A stretch of 64,000 bases of DNA from Streptomyces sp. HM190 (GTDB lineage: Bacteria > Actinomycetota > Actinomycetes > Streptomycetales > Streptomycetaceae): contig NZ_CP047318.1 of NCBI RefSeq assembly GCF_009857135.1, forward strand, positions 3,658,001 through 3,722,000. Direction: 5' to 3'. Position 1 is the stretch's first letter. Each line of letters opens with the position of its first letter. The translations under genes and the position numbers were made by a program. Of this stretch, positions 1 to 8,178 are shown piece after piece. Below the pieces are notes generated by a model. That model did not search any database. It was given only the letters and a program-made list of their open reading frames with translations, and was not told where the DNA came from.

Positions 1-1200
1 CGTGACGAACGTGTCGTTGAGGAACTGAGTGGCTGCGTCCGGGTTGTTCGACAGGGCTTTCAGGTATCCGGTCATCGGGTCCCAGCCGGAGTCGGTCCCG
101 GTGTGGTTGAGCAGCGGGTCCATCCCCATGCGTTGCCAGGCCCCGTGGCGACCGTTGCCCGTGAACTTCTTCTCGGTCTCGATGAGCTTGTCGCCGTACC
201 GGTGGAGGAACTTGTCGTCGAAATCGCCCCACCGCATGAGGTTGCTCATGACCTGGCCACCGAGCGCGTACCCGCCTTCGCGGCTCACCGGTTTGTCCAC
301 CAGGCCGACCATGGTGTTCTTCCACTCGGTCATCCCTGCCGTGTCGCTCTGGCTCGCGTTGGCAAGGGTGAGGCTGAGGTTCTTCTGCAGTTCGTCGAAC
401 TGGTCCAACCGTCCAACGCGCAATTCCCGTGGCCCGCCCGGGTCATTGATACCGGCCCAGAAGTCCAGCGTTCCTCGGGCTCCGAGACTCGTCGCGAACT
501 CAGCGGCGAAGAGGTCGTCGTTCGCGTACTTCTTCAGCCCGTCGTTGAGCCTGTCGAACTCCCGCTCCGTGAGGTCTTCCGGGTTCTTCTTCGCCAGTGC
601 GGCGAGGTCGTCGGCCCGCTTGAGCGCGTCTGCCGCGGAGTCGCGGTCCTTGTAGCCGACGTCCGAAAAGCCCAGCTCGGTCTGGTTCACGAGTGCCTTG
701 AGCACCCTGCTGGCCGAGTCGTCGCTCTCCGTCGCGCCGTCGAGGATCTTCTGGACCTCGTCGCGCAGGGCGGTCACGTCCTTGGCGTCGTGCTCGGGAA
801 CCGTCGTCCCCTTCGCGGCGCGGTCGGGGTGGATGTTCATCGTCACGGTGAAACCTCCGCCCTGCGTGGAGGTGACCGTCAGGTTCTTCTTGAGCCCTCG
901 GCTGATGGCGGCCTGGAGCTTGTCCTGGTAGCCCTTCAGCTCCCCGCGTGTGTCCCTGAGGATGTTCCGAATGGACTCGGCCTGTGCGTGCGCGTCCTCG
1001 AACTCGCCGGCTGTCTTGCCGATGAACTCCTTGGAGACCGTGGCGTTCTCACCGGTCCAGTTGGCTTTGTTCGCGGCACCTCTGAGTCCCTTGTCGGCAG
1101 CCTCCTTCAACTCAGCCAGGTTGCGGACCGTGGTCGACCAGTCCTCGATGGCGTCGTCGAGAAGCTTGAAGCTGGCGAAGCGGAGCGCGTCGAGATCCAT
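1..1200 (-). CDS. Large type VII secretion-associated protein (DUF6571-like), 3' end outside window
   Basis: The frame is open from an ATG at 1200 to the window edge (400 codons, no stop), so the protein continues beyond the window. It begins MDLDALRFASFKLLDDAIED and is highly charged, with alanine-rich helical stretches and no signal peptide or membrane segment in the part seen. The start overlaps the upstream stop by one base (TGATG), which implies translational coupling and membership in the mycosin operon. Long Streptomyces proteins with this kind of N-terminus (DUF6571-like) sit next to WXG100-type genes. By position it could be a secreted substrate or a surface effector, but no catalytic motif is visible. 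The family assignment is from memory of the N-terminal pattern and is moderate. Confidence 0.7.
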   Translation of the reverse strand, partial: MDLDALRFASFKLLDDAIEDWSTTVRNLAELKEAADKGLRGAANKANWTGENATVSKEFIGKTAGEFEDAHAQAESIRNILRDTRGELKGYQDKLQAAISRGLKKNLTVTSTQGGGFTVTMNIHPDRAAKGTTVPEHDAKDVTALRDEVQKILDGATESDDSASRVLKALVNQTELGFSDVGYKDRDSAADALKRADDLAALAKKNPEDLTEREFDRLNDGLKKYANDDLFAAEFATSLGARGTLDFWAGINDPGGPRELRVGRLDQFDELQKNLSLTLANASQSDTAGMTEWKNTMVGLVDKPVSREGGYALGGQVMSNLMRWGDFDDKFLHRYGDKLIETEKKFTGNGRHGAWQRMGMDPLLNHTGTDSGWDPMTGYLKALSNNPDAATQFLNDTFVT

Positions 1201-1718
1201 CAGTCGTCCTTCTTGCCCTTGTCGCCCGCCTCGCCGTACAGCGGGTTCTTGCGACCGGGTGCACCGACTCGTTCGTCGAAGCCGGCGTCGAGGGTGTCGA
1301 TGCTGCTCAACTTACGACCGATGTAGTGATCGCCGTCGATGTGCAGTCTCTTCGAGACCGTCATGTGGTTCGAGATGTGGGCGCAGGCGTCACGGAGGGA
1401 GGTCAGCTGCTCCTCCCAGCGGGTCGACACATGCTGAAGCGCGCCGCCCAGCGCGAAACCCTGTTTCGACAGGTCACCTGCGGCCTTGTCGCTGCTGGAC
1501 ACAGCGGTACGGCCCTTGTCCCACAGTTTCCCGTGGAGGTCGAAGGCGTGCTCACCGATCTTTGCGAGGTCACCCTGGCTGGCGGTCAGGTCCCCGTACT
1601 TGCCCGAGCCAGGACCGCTGGACGATCCACTGCTCGTCTCCACCTGGTTCAGCCGCATTCCGTCGGGCTGCCGCTCCGCCGCCTGCGACTTCAACTGCTC
1701 CCACTCGTCCCACGCCAT
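1200..1718 (-). CDS. Small WXG100-like protein of the mycosin operon
   Basis: A 172-residue protein (MAWDEWEQLKSQ...) preceded by a GGGAGAG ribosome site. An upstream in-frame ATG at 1844 would add about 42 low-quality residues and overlap mycP, so the internal start is preferred. It is predicted mostly helical: a Gly/Ser-rich linker around residues 30-38 is followed by a helical region (YGDLTASQGDLAKIGEHAFD) and a W-containing turn (STRWEEQL), the arrangement of ESX/WXG100-like helical hairpins. There is no signal peptide. It lies between mycP and the large DUF6571-like gene and overlaps the latter by one base. It is likely a chaperone-like partner or co-secreted protein of that large product; this role is inference. 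Confidence 0.7.
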   Translation of the reverse strand: MAWDEWEQLKSQAAERQPDGMRLNQVETSSGSSSGPGSGKYGDLTASQGDLAKIGEHAFDLHGKLWDKGRTAVSSSDKAAGDLSKQGFALGGALQHVSTRWEEQLTSLRDACAHISNHMTVSKRLHIDGDHYIGRKLSSIDTLDAGFDERVGAPGRKNPLYGEAGDKGKKDD

Positions 1719-1840
1719 GCGCGGTTCTCTCCCGTTCCTCGCCCGTTCCCCGTCCAGGTTCACGGCGCTGCCGACTGTGTGATGTGCCTCGTGGCCGTTC
1801 CGTGTCGCCGGGCGCGTATTACCTGTGCGCCCGGCCGCAC

Positions 1841-3217
1841 TCACACGGCGTCCGGTCCTCGGCCGGGAGGGACGTTGCCTCCAGAGGTGGGGGGAGGATA
1901 GTGCGGCGCATTCGGGAAGCTAGCGGACGGATTCTCGGGTTGCCCCGGGGAATACGCGACCGGTGGGAAGGGTGCGACGGGGTTCGCGGCTCGCCGTTTA
2001 CGGACGAGGACTGTCGCGATCACGCCGAGAAGCGCGACGGCGAGGGCGGCGGCTCCGAGGAGGATCCATACGAGAGGGGTCGTGTCTGCGTCCGAGGACG
2101 TCTCCTCGGCGCTCTTGTCCTTGGCCGGTGGGTCGGTGGCGTCCGTCACCGATGACGGTTCGGGGGACGGCGACGCGGACGCGGCGGCGGCGAGGTCCGG
2201 CAGCGGGTACTCGTCTGCGGGGCCGGGGTCACCGGGGTTCGTCAGGGCGACGCGGGGGCGGACGATGCCGTAGCCGATGGAGTCGTTGCGCTTGGCGCCG
2301 TCGGTGGGGGCGCCGATGGTGTTGAGCATGACGCGGAGGACCTGGTTGTTGGTCCAGGTGGGGTGTTTGGACCAGATGAGGGCGGCGCTGGCGGAGGCCA
2401 GGGCGCTGGCACCGCTGGTGCCATGGCTGTCACACAGGCCCGTTGCACTACCGCATGCGTGGATGAGGTCGTCGCCGGGGGCGGCCATGTCGACCTGGGG
2501 CCCGTACTGGGACTCAGCAGTCTTGTGGAGGTCCTTGCCAATCGCGCCTACCCCAACCACTCCAGGAGTCGCTGCTGGGTACTCAACCAGGTTGCCCTTG
2601 TCTCCACTGTTTCCCACTGCCGCGAAGATCAGCGCCCCTTCTTCAAGGGCGTACTTCACTGCTTCCGTCAGCTGCGGGGAGCCTTGCGTATGTCCCAGCG
2701 AGAGGTTGATGACCTGCGCGCCCGAGTCCACCGCGTAGCGGATGGCCTTCGGAGCGGCTTCGTTGAACCATCTGTTCCCCTGGGCTTTGTTCTCCGCCGT
2801 ATCGACCTTAGGCATGCGGATCGGGAGAATCTTCGCTCCCGGAGCCAGGCCGAAAGCTCCCTTTCCGCCTCTGTACCCACCGGTACCGGCGATCAGGCCG
2901 GCCATTCCCGTGCCGTGGCCCTCATAGTCGGTGTGCTCATCGCCGGGCTGGCCCTCGGCATAGTCCTTACCCGCCAGGATTCGCCCCTTCAGATCTGGGT
3001 TCGTCGGGTCCACTCCGGTATCAATGACGGCAACTGTGATCCCTTTACCGGTGCTCGTCCGCCACATCTGCTCGGCCTGCATGGCGTCGAGGAACCATTG
3101 CTGCTCACGAGTCGACTCGGCGTAAGCGGGTGATCCCTCCGCGCCCACCAGCAGCAGCCCGAGTACCGCCGCTGCCGCAACACGGTGACACCCGTGTGGG
3201 GTGCTGGTCGTGCGCAT
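1841..3217 (-). CDS. mycP: Type VII secretion-associated subtilisin-like protease (mycosin)
   Basis: A 458-residue S8 serine protease. It has a signal peptide (roughly 1-33, ending SPAYA), then catalytic Asp66 in VIDTGVD, His101 in GHGTGMAG and a Ser near residue 270 in HGTSGASAL. A Pro/Ser-rich linker leads to one transmembrane segment around 385-407 (TPLVWILLGAAALAVALLG) and a proline-rich cytoplasmic tail. This signal-peptide/S8/single-TM plan is the mycosin signature, and the length fits the family. Mycosins are membrane-anchored proteases that stabilise and process type VII secretion systems. It lies 29 bp downstream of the PPE-like gene in the same operon. No EccB, EccC, EccD or EccE gene is in the window, so the secretion core must lie elsewhere or upstream of the left edge. 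Confidence 0.93.
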   Translation of the reverse strand: MRTTSTPHGCHRVAAAAVLGLLLVGAEGSPAYAESTREQQWFLDAMQAEQMWRTSTGKGITVAVIDTGVDPTNPDLKGRILAGKDYAEGQPGDEHTDYEGHGTGMAGLIAGTGGYRGGKGAFGLAPGAKILPIRMPKVDTAENKAQGNRWFNEAAPKAIRYAVDSGAQVINLSLGHTQGSPQLTEAVKYALEEGALIFAAVGNSGDKGNLVEYPAATPGVVGVGAIGKDLHKTAESQYGPQVDMAAPGDDLIHACGSATGLCDSHGTSGASALASASAALIWSKHPTWTNNQVLRVMLNTIGAPTDGAKRNDSIGYGIVRPRVALTNPGDPGPADEYPLPDLAAAASASPSPEPSSVTDATDPPAKDKSAEETSSDADTTPLVWILLGAAALAVALLGVIATVLVRKRRAANPVAPFPPVAYSPGQPENPSASFPNAPHYPPPTSGGNVPPGRGPDAV

Positions 3218-3246
3218 GAGTTCCCTATCTCCGTTCCTCGGGCATC

Positions 3247-4752
3247 TCAGTCGATGACCGGCGATACCGGACGGCCGTTGTCCTGGCGCCCGGTCTTCTG
3301 GTCGCTGGCCGAGCGGGTTCGCTTCTTGTTGTCTTCCGGACTCCCGGCGGATGTTGGACGTGCCACACGCGGAGTGCCCGTTCCAGCGTTCCCGGTGCGC
3401 GCCGCGCCGGGAACAGCGCCGCCCACCACCCCATCTCGCGCCAGGCGTCCTCCGGCAGAGCCGGATGCAATTGCGCTGCTGGCCGCAGCAGGGACTGCGC
3501 GGCCCGTTCGCTGCGGGTTCTCCCCGATAACACCGCCGTTGGATGTCGGGACCCGACCACCGGACACATACCGCTGCTGACCTGTCGTCCGCCCTCCTGG
3601 AGTTGTCATACCAGGGAGTGGGCTCGCTGGCATGCGACCGTTAGCGCCCGGCCCTCCGACAACCGTTCCCCTGTGAACTGCTCCTGTGGCACCACCCACG
3701 GTCGGAGAAACCGGCCTGCCGCCGATGATGCCGGTACTGCTGGGTGCCCGCGGCGGGGACGAAGGAGGGACGATCGGACCGGGTGACGGGGGCACACGGC
3801 CTGTTGCAGTCGTCCGCGCCTGGGGCAGCCCGCTACTGGTCGGCGCGCCGCTGGCGCCCCTAGGCGTCGAAGGCAGCACCCCGGTCGGCAATGCGGCTGT
3901 GGGCACCTCCGACCTTCCTGTGGGTTGGCTACTCGCCGGGGGCGACGTTGTCTGCTTGTCCGGCAGTGGGGTCTCTACCGAGTCGATCCCCATACGGATC
4001 GGGGGCGCGTCCTTCGTCGGCACCATGCCATCTTGAGCATGATTCGGTACTCGTCTCACATCTGTGAAATCGGATGTAAGGCTGCGGTTCCCGATATCCA
4101 GGGGTGCGAAGCCATCAGACGCAGAACCGCTATTAGCGGATGCGCCAGAACGATCCACGGCAGTACTGCCGATGCGTGAGCCACTCTCCGGCGGCGCAAT
4201 AGCCACCGGCGGCGGCGGAAACTTAGGTCTCTCCAGTGCGTTCAGTTGTACCGCTGAGAACTCGTAGGCCTGGCCGAGTTTGATCATCTCGGCGGCTGCT
4301 TCCCTGCGGACCTTCTCCTTGTTTTCCGCCAGGGCCGCCAGTTCGGCGGTCGACTTCGTGGTGACGGCGTCCGCGTCCGGGTCGTTGGGGGTCGATGCTG
4401 CTGCGGCTCGGTTGGACTCGGCGGTCTTCGTGTCGCGGGGGATCGCCGCCTGGGCCCTGGCGATCGCCGATGACGCCTGGGCCAGCCACTTCGCTGAGCT
4501 TTCGCTGAAGTCGCCCAGGCGGAGTGTGGAGTTGGCGAGGTCCGCGGTCCACGTGCGGAACGCGTTCGCGCCCTCGCCCTTCCACTCCACCCACTGCGGG
4601 CGGATCCTCAGCTCCTCGGCGATCTTGTGGATCTCCTCGGCCGCCTTGGCCAGGCGGTCCGCTGCTGCCTGGACCGTCGCGCTGTTCGCCTGGTCCAGCC
4701 ACTGCAGCATGCGCTCGTGGCTCATGTCCTCGAAGGGGTTCCCGCCCGGCAT
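3247..4752 (-). CDS. PPE/WXG100-like protein with long Pro/Gly/Thr-rich tail
   Basis: A 501-residue protein. Residues 1-180 are helical and contain WKGEG near residue 57 inside IRPQWVEWKGEGANAF, the W-x-G turn of WXG100/PPE helical hairpins. From about 185 to the C-terminus it is low-complexity Pro/Ser/Thr/Gly with repeated GR(V/M)P-type motifs, resembling the disordered tails of secreted T7SS substrates. There is no signal peptide. Its start overlaps the stop of the upstream gene by one base (TGATG at 4752), so the two are probably translated together and may pair like EsxA/B or PE/PPE. MycP follows 29 bp downstream. Confidence 0.8.
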   Translation of the reverse strand: MPGGNPFEDMSHERMLQWLDQANSATVQAAADRLAKAAEEIHKIAEELRIRPQWVEWKGEGANAFRTWTADLANSTLRLGDFSESSAKWLAQASSAIARAQAAIPRDTKTAESNRAAAASTPNDPDADAVTTKSTAELAALAENKEKVRREAAAEMIKLGQAYEFSAVQLNALERPKFPPPPVAIAPPESGSRIGSTAVDRSGASANSGSASDGFAPLDIGNRSLTSDFTDVRRVPNHAQDGMVPTKDAPPIRMGIDSVETPLPDKQTTSPPASSQPTGRSEVPTAALPTGVLPSTPRGASGAPTSSGLPQARTTATGRVPPSPGPIVPPSSPPRAPSSTGIIGGRPVSPTVGGATGAVHRGTVVGGPGANGRMPASPLPGMTTPGGRTTGQQRYVSGGRVPTSNGGVIGENPQRTGRAVPAAASSAIASGSAGGRLARDGVVGGAVPGAARTGNAGTGTPRVARPTSAGSPEDNKKRTRSASDQKTGRQDNGRPVSPVID

Positions 4753-5294
4753 CAGATCGTGCCTCCCGCGTCGCCGCCGTCCGTCGGAGTCCGCGGCGTG
4801 GTGTCAGACGTGTCTCGAGGCGTGGCCTCGGGGGGCGTCGGCCGGCCGGGGTCGTACGCGCCGCCGTAGTGTTCCGTCGTCTCCGCGCTGATCGCGGCCA
4901 TGCGGTCGCGGATGTCGAGGTCGATGTTCTGGTAGCCCTTGTGGGACGCCATGACGGCGATCCCCATGCCCTCCATCGAGTGGGAGAGCAGCTTCGAGAG
5001 GTTCTCCAGCTCCGTGATGACCGTCTCGTAGGCGGTGAACAGGCCCGCCGCCTGCGCCCATTCGCCGTTCCCGCCACCGAACTGGGCCCTCGCCAGCGGC
5101 TCCTGGCCCACCTTGCCGGGGCCGGCGTCCGAGTCCTTGAGATCGGTGATCAACTGGTCCACGCGCTTCTGGAACGCCGTGAACGACGACAGTTCCGTCG
5201 CCACGTCCGCCGCAGCGTCGCGCGCCGCGTCGAACATGCCCGACACCCACGAGGGGCCCGTCGCACCACCCGTCGAACCGCCGTCCCGCATCAT
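4752..5294 (-). CDS. Helical partner protein, first gene of the mycosin operon
   Basis: A 180-residue, mostly helical protein with no signal peptide. Helical segments at about 30-55 (FTAFQKRVDQLITDLKDS) and 75-140 are followed by a Pro/Thr-rich tail. The family is unrecognised, but size, helicity and coupling to the PPE-like gene resemble ESX small partners, including Streptomyces proteins of the general WXG100/DUF6507-like kind. The start at 5294 (or 5291, two adjacent ATGs) is preceded by a strong GGGGGAGG site. An AT-richer stretch at 5325-5350 just upstream probably holds the operon promoter. It reads as the first gene of a five-gene leftward operon. Confidence 0.75.
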   Translation of the reverse strand: MMRDGGSTGGATGPSWVSGMFDAARDAAADVATELSSFTAFQKRVDQLITDLKDSDAGPGKVGQEPLARAQFGGGNGEWAQAAGLFTAYETVITELENLSKLLSHSMEGMGIAVMASHKGYQNIDLDIRDRMAAISAETTEHYGGAYDPGRPTPPEATPRDTSDTTPRTPTDGGDAGGTI

Positions 5295-5614
5295 GCCCTC
5301 CCCCGTGAAGCCGGCACCTCGTCGACCACTTTAGCTATTTGCTGTGACAGTGTCGTGTGGGGCGAGCGGGGTGCAGGGGTCTTCGTACTCCGGTGTGGGG
5401 CGTGGAGTTGCGCGTCAACGGCGTGATCCCGGCGGAATGTTGCGCGTTCGCGGATGAAATGTGCGGCATCGGTTCGCGGCTCGGGGCGAGAGCCTGGCCG
5501 GAACATGCGCGTCACGGTTCGCAGTGCTCGGACGGCCGCCCGTCACCACCTGAGTGCGGCACACGGTGCAGACGATGCAGGGGGCGGCCCGCCACGGCGT
5601 GGGCAGCGGCCCGC

Positions 5615-5664
5615 CACGCAGTGGGCGGCGCCGGGTCCGTCGTCCCGGCGCCGCCCACTGCGTG
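5615..5664 (-). terminator. 21-bp perfect stem, probable gal operon terminator; covers gap 5295-5768
   Basis: Arms 5615-5635 and 5644-5664 are exactly complementary (21 bp, begins CACGCAGTGGGCGG) around an 8-base loop. The hairpin lies about 105 bp past the galK stop in the direction of galK transcription and before the promoter of the next leftward operon. There is no U-run, as is usual for Streptomyces terminators. The rest of the 474-bp gap holds GC-rich partial repeats of the same stem, the 8-bp array next to galK and a likely promoter near 5330; I see no gene. Confidence 0.7.
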
Positions 5665-5712
5665 CAGAATTTCAAACGGTCGGGTTCATCCTCCCGAACC
5701 GTTGACTCACTT

Positions 5713-5768
5713 CCAGGTCCCCAGGTCCCCAGGTCCCCAGGTCCCGAGATCCCCAGGGCCCCAGGGCC
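5713..5768. repeat. 8-bp tandem repeat abutting galK stop
   Basis: Seven contiguous 8-bp units: four exact CCAGGTCC, then CGAGATCC and two CCAGGGCC. The array ends one base before the galK stop codon (TCA on the plus strand at 5769-5771). It lies outside the coding sequence, so changes in copy number would not alter the protein. Confidence 0.9.
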
Positions 5769-6974
5769 TCAGACCGCCCGTCGTGCGCCCGCCGACGGCA
5801 CCGCCACGAACACCCTCGGGGGCGTGAATTCCGCCGCGGCGAACGCCTCCTCGACCGCCTTCGTGACCGTGTCCGCGTCCGCCGACTCGACCAGGACGAT
5901 CGCCGAGCCGCCGAAACCGCCGCCCGTCATCCGGGCGCCCAGCGCGCCCGACGCGATCGCCGTGTCGACGACCAGGTCCAGTTCGGGGCAGGAGATACGG
6001 AAGTCGTCGCGCAGCGACGCGTGGCCCTCGACCAGGACGGGGCCGATCGCCCGCGTCTCGCCCGCCTCCAGCAGTGCGATCACCTGCTCCACCCGGTGGT
6101 TCTCCGTCACGACGTGGCGGACCAGGCGGCGGACCTCCTCCTCGTCACCGAGGCGTTCCAGGGCCGCGTCCAGGTCGTCGTACGCCACATCGCGCAGGGC
6201 GTCCACGCCCAGCAGGGCCGAGCCCTTCTCGCAGCCGGCGCGGCGCTTGCCGTACTCGCCCTCGCTGTGGGAGTGCTTGACCTGGGTGTCGACGACCAGC
6301 AGCTGCATGCCCTCGGCCGCCAGGTCGAAGGGGATCTGCTTCTGGGAGAGGTCGCGGGTGTCGAGGAACAGGGCGTGGCCCCGCTCGCAGCACGCCGACG
6401 CGGTCTGGTCCATGATGCCGGTCGGGGCGCCCACGTAGACGTTCTCCGCGCGCTGGCACAGACGGGCCAGCTGCCAGCCCTTCAGGCCGAGGCCGAAGAG
6501 GTCGTTGAGGGCCAGGGCCACCACGACCTCCAGCGCGGCCGACGAGGACAGGCCCGCGCCCGCCGGGACCGTCGACGTCAGGTGCACGTCCGCGCCGGTC
6601 ACCGCGTGGCCGGCCTCGCGCAGCGCCCAGACGACGCCCGCCGGGTACGCCGTCCAGCCGCGGTCCGACTCGGGGGCGAGTGCGTCCAGGGCCAGCTCGA
6701 CGACACCGCCGTCCACGTCGGAGGAGTGCAGGCGCAGCACGCCGTCGGTGCGGCGGGAGACCGCGGCGACGGTGGTGTGCGGGAGGGCGAAGGGCATGAC
6801 GAAGCCGTCGTTGTAGTCGGTGTGCTCGCCGATCAGGTTGACCCGGCCCGGCGCCGCCCACACCCCCTCCGGCGCCGTCCCGTACAGCTCCTCGAACCGC
6901 TCGGCGACAGCGACCTCGGCCCCGGACTCCACGGCCCCGCCCTCCACGGCCCCGCCCTCTACGGCCTCGCTCAT
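5769..6974 (-). CDS. galK: Galactokinase
   Basis: A 401-residue GHMP kinase that phosphorylates galactose to galactose-1-phosphate, first step of the Leloir pathway. The galactokinase signature PGRVNLIGEHTDYNDG is at about 43-58, the ATP-binding loop PAGAGLSSSAALE near 135-147, and the C-terminal MTGGGFGGSAI near 355. Full length for the family. The N-terminus has a repeated VEGGAVEGGAVESGAE stretch, encoded by a short DNA tandem repeat, before the conserved domain; the true start could be slightly further in. It is last in galT-galE-galK but separated from galE by a 241-bp repeat-rich gap, so it may have its own promoter or depend on readthrough. Confidence 0.96.
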   Translation of the reverse strand: MSEAVEGGAVEGGAVESGAEVAVAERFEELYGTAPEGVWAAPGRVNLIGEHTDYNDGFVMPFALPHTTVAAVSRRTDGVLRLHSSDVDGGVVELALDALAPESDRGWTAYPAGVVWALREAGHAVTGADVHLTSTVPAGAGLSSSAALEVVVALALNDLFGLGLKGWQLARLCQRAENVYVGAPTGIMDQTASACCERGHALFLDTRDLSQKQIPFDLAAEGMQLLVVDTQVKHSHSEGEYGKRRAGCEKGSALLGVDALRDVAYDDLDAALERLGDEEEVRRLVRHVVTENHRVEQVIALLEAGETRAIGPVLVEGHASLRDDFRISCPELDLVVDTAIASGALGARMTGGGFGGSAIVLVESADADTVTKAVEEAFAAAEFTPPRVFVAVPSAGARRAV

Positions 6975-7013
6975 GACCTGTCCCTGACCCTTCCTTGACC
7001 ACCGGCCGACGAT

Positions 7014-7225
7014 CCGGCCGAACCTACCGACCGCGACACCGGCCGAACCTACCGACCGGGATCCCGGCCCACACCATCACCGACCCGACGACCGGTTCCA
7101 CGATCCGTACGACGGCCCGGCTCTCCCGGCTCTCCCGGCTCACGCCCTCGCTCGTACAGCTGCGGGCCCGGCCGTCCGAAGGCCGTATGTCACCCGGCCG
7201 TCGGAAGGCCGTACGTCACCCGGCC
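7014..7225. repeat. Two direct-repeat pairs between galE and galK
   Basis: The 20-bp unit CCGGCCGAACCTACCGACCG occurs exactly twice (7014-7033 and 7039-7058). A 26-bp unit occurs twice back to back with two mismatches (7174-7199 and 7200-7225; core GGCCGTATGTCACCCGGCC). The second copy contains the galE stop codon (7216-7218), so the duplication spans the gene end. Between the pairs, GGCTCTCCC is also repeated. I see no gene or convincing terminator here. Confidence 0.85.
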
Positions 7226-8178
7226 TGTCGCTGCGCGAACTCCCACGCGTCCGCCACGATGCCCGCCAGGTCCGCCCGGGACGGGTTCCAGCCGAGGCGG
7301 TCGCGGGCCGTGGCCGCGGAGGCGACCAGGATCGCCGGGTCGCCGGCGCGGCGGGGGGCGACGACCTCGGGGATGGGGTGGCCCGTGACCTCGCGGACCG
7401 TCTCGATGACCTCGCGGACGGAGAAGCCGTTGCCGTTGCCCAGGTTGCAGATGAGGTGCTCGCCCGCCACGGCGGCGTCCAGCGCCAGCAGGTGGGCCTC
7501 GGCGAGGTCCGCGACGTGGATGTAGTCGCGGACGCAGGTGCCGTCGGGCGTGGGGTAGTCGTCGCCGAAGACGGAGATCGCCTCGCGGCGGCCCTGCGCG
7601 ACCTGGAGGACCAGCGGGATCAGGTGGGACTCGGGGTCGTGGCGCTCGCCGCAGGAGCCGTAGGCGCCGGCGACGTTGAAGTAGCGCAGCGACACCGCGC
7701 CCAGGCCGTGGGCCGCCGCCTCACCGGTGATCATGTGGTCGACGGCGAGCTTGGAGGCGCCGTAGGGGCTGGTGGGGCGGGTCGGCGCGGACTCCTCGAT
7801 CGGGGTGGTCTCCGGCTCGCCGTAGGTGGCGGCCGTCGACGAGAAGACGAGGGTGCGCACGCCCGCCTCGCGCATCGCGCCGAGCAGCGCCATGGTGCCG
7901 CCGACGTTGTTGTCCCAGTACTTCTCGGGCTTCACGGCGGACTCGCCGACCTGCGAGAACGCGGCGAAGTGGAGGACGGCGTCGAAGGAGTCGTCCAGCC
8001 ACTTCGCGGCGTCGCGGATGTCGCCCTCGATGAAGGACGCGCCCGCCGGGACGCCCTCGCGGAAGCCCGTGGAGAGGTTGTCGAGGACGACGACCTCGTG
8101 GCCCGCCTCCAGCAGATGCTGGGCGACCACACTGCCGACGTATCCCGCACCGCCCGTGACCAGGTACTTGCCGCTCAT
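7216..8178 (-). CDS. galE: UDP-glucose 4-epimerase
   Basis: A 320-residue extended short-chain dehydrogenase/reductase that interconverts UDP-galactose and UDP-glucose. The NAD-binding motif GGAGYVGS is at residues 8-15, the active-site Ser/Thr region SSTAATYGE near 118-126, and the catalytic pair YGASK near 143-147. Length matches bacterial GalE. The ATG overlaps the galT stop by 4 bp (ATGA), so translation is coupled to galT. The product also supplies UDP-galactose for cell-wall glycans. Confidence 0.96.
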   Translation of the reverse strand: MSGKYLVTGGAGYVGSVVAQHLLEAGHEVVVLDNLSTGFREGVPAGASFIEGDIRDAAKWLDDSFDAVLHFAAFSQVGESAVKPEKYWDNNVGGTMALLGAMREAGVRTLVFSSTAATYGEPETTPIEESAPTRPTSPYGASKLAVDHMITGEAAAHGLGAVSLRYFNVAGAYGSCGERHDPESHLIPLVLQVAQGRREAISVFGDDYPTPDGTCVRDYIHVADLAEAHLLALDAAVAGEHLICNLGNGNGFSVREVIETVREVTGHPIPEVVAPRRAGDPAILVASAATARDRLGWNPSRADLAGIVADAWEFAQRQAG

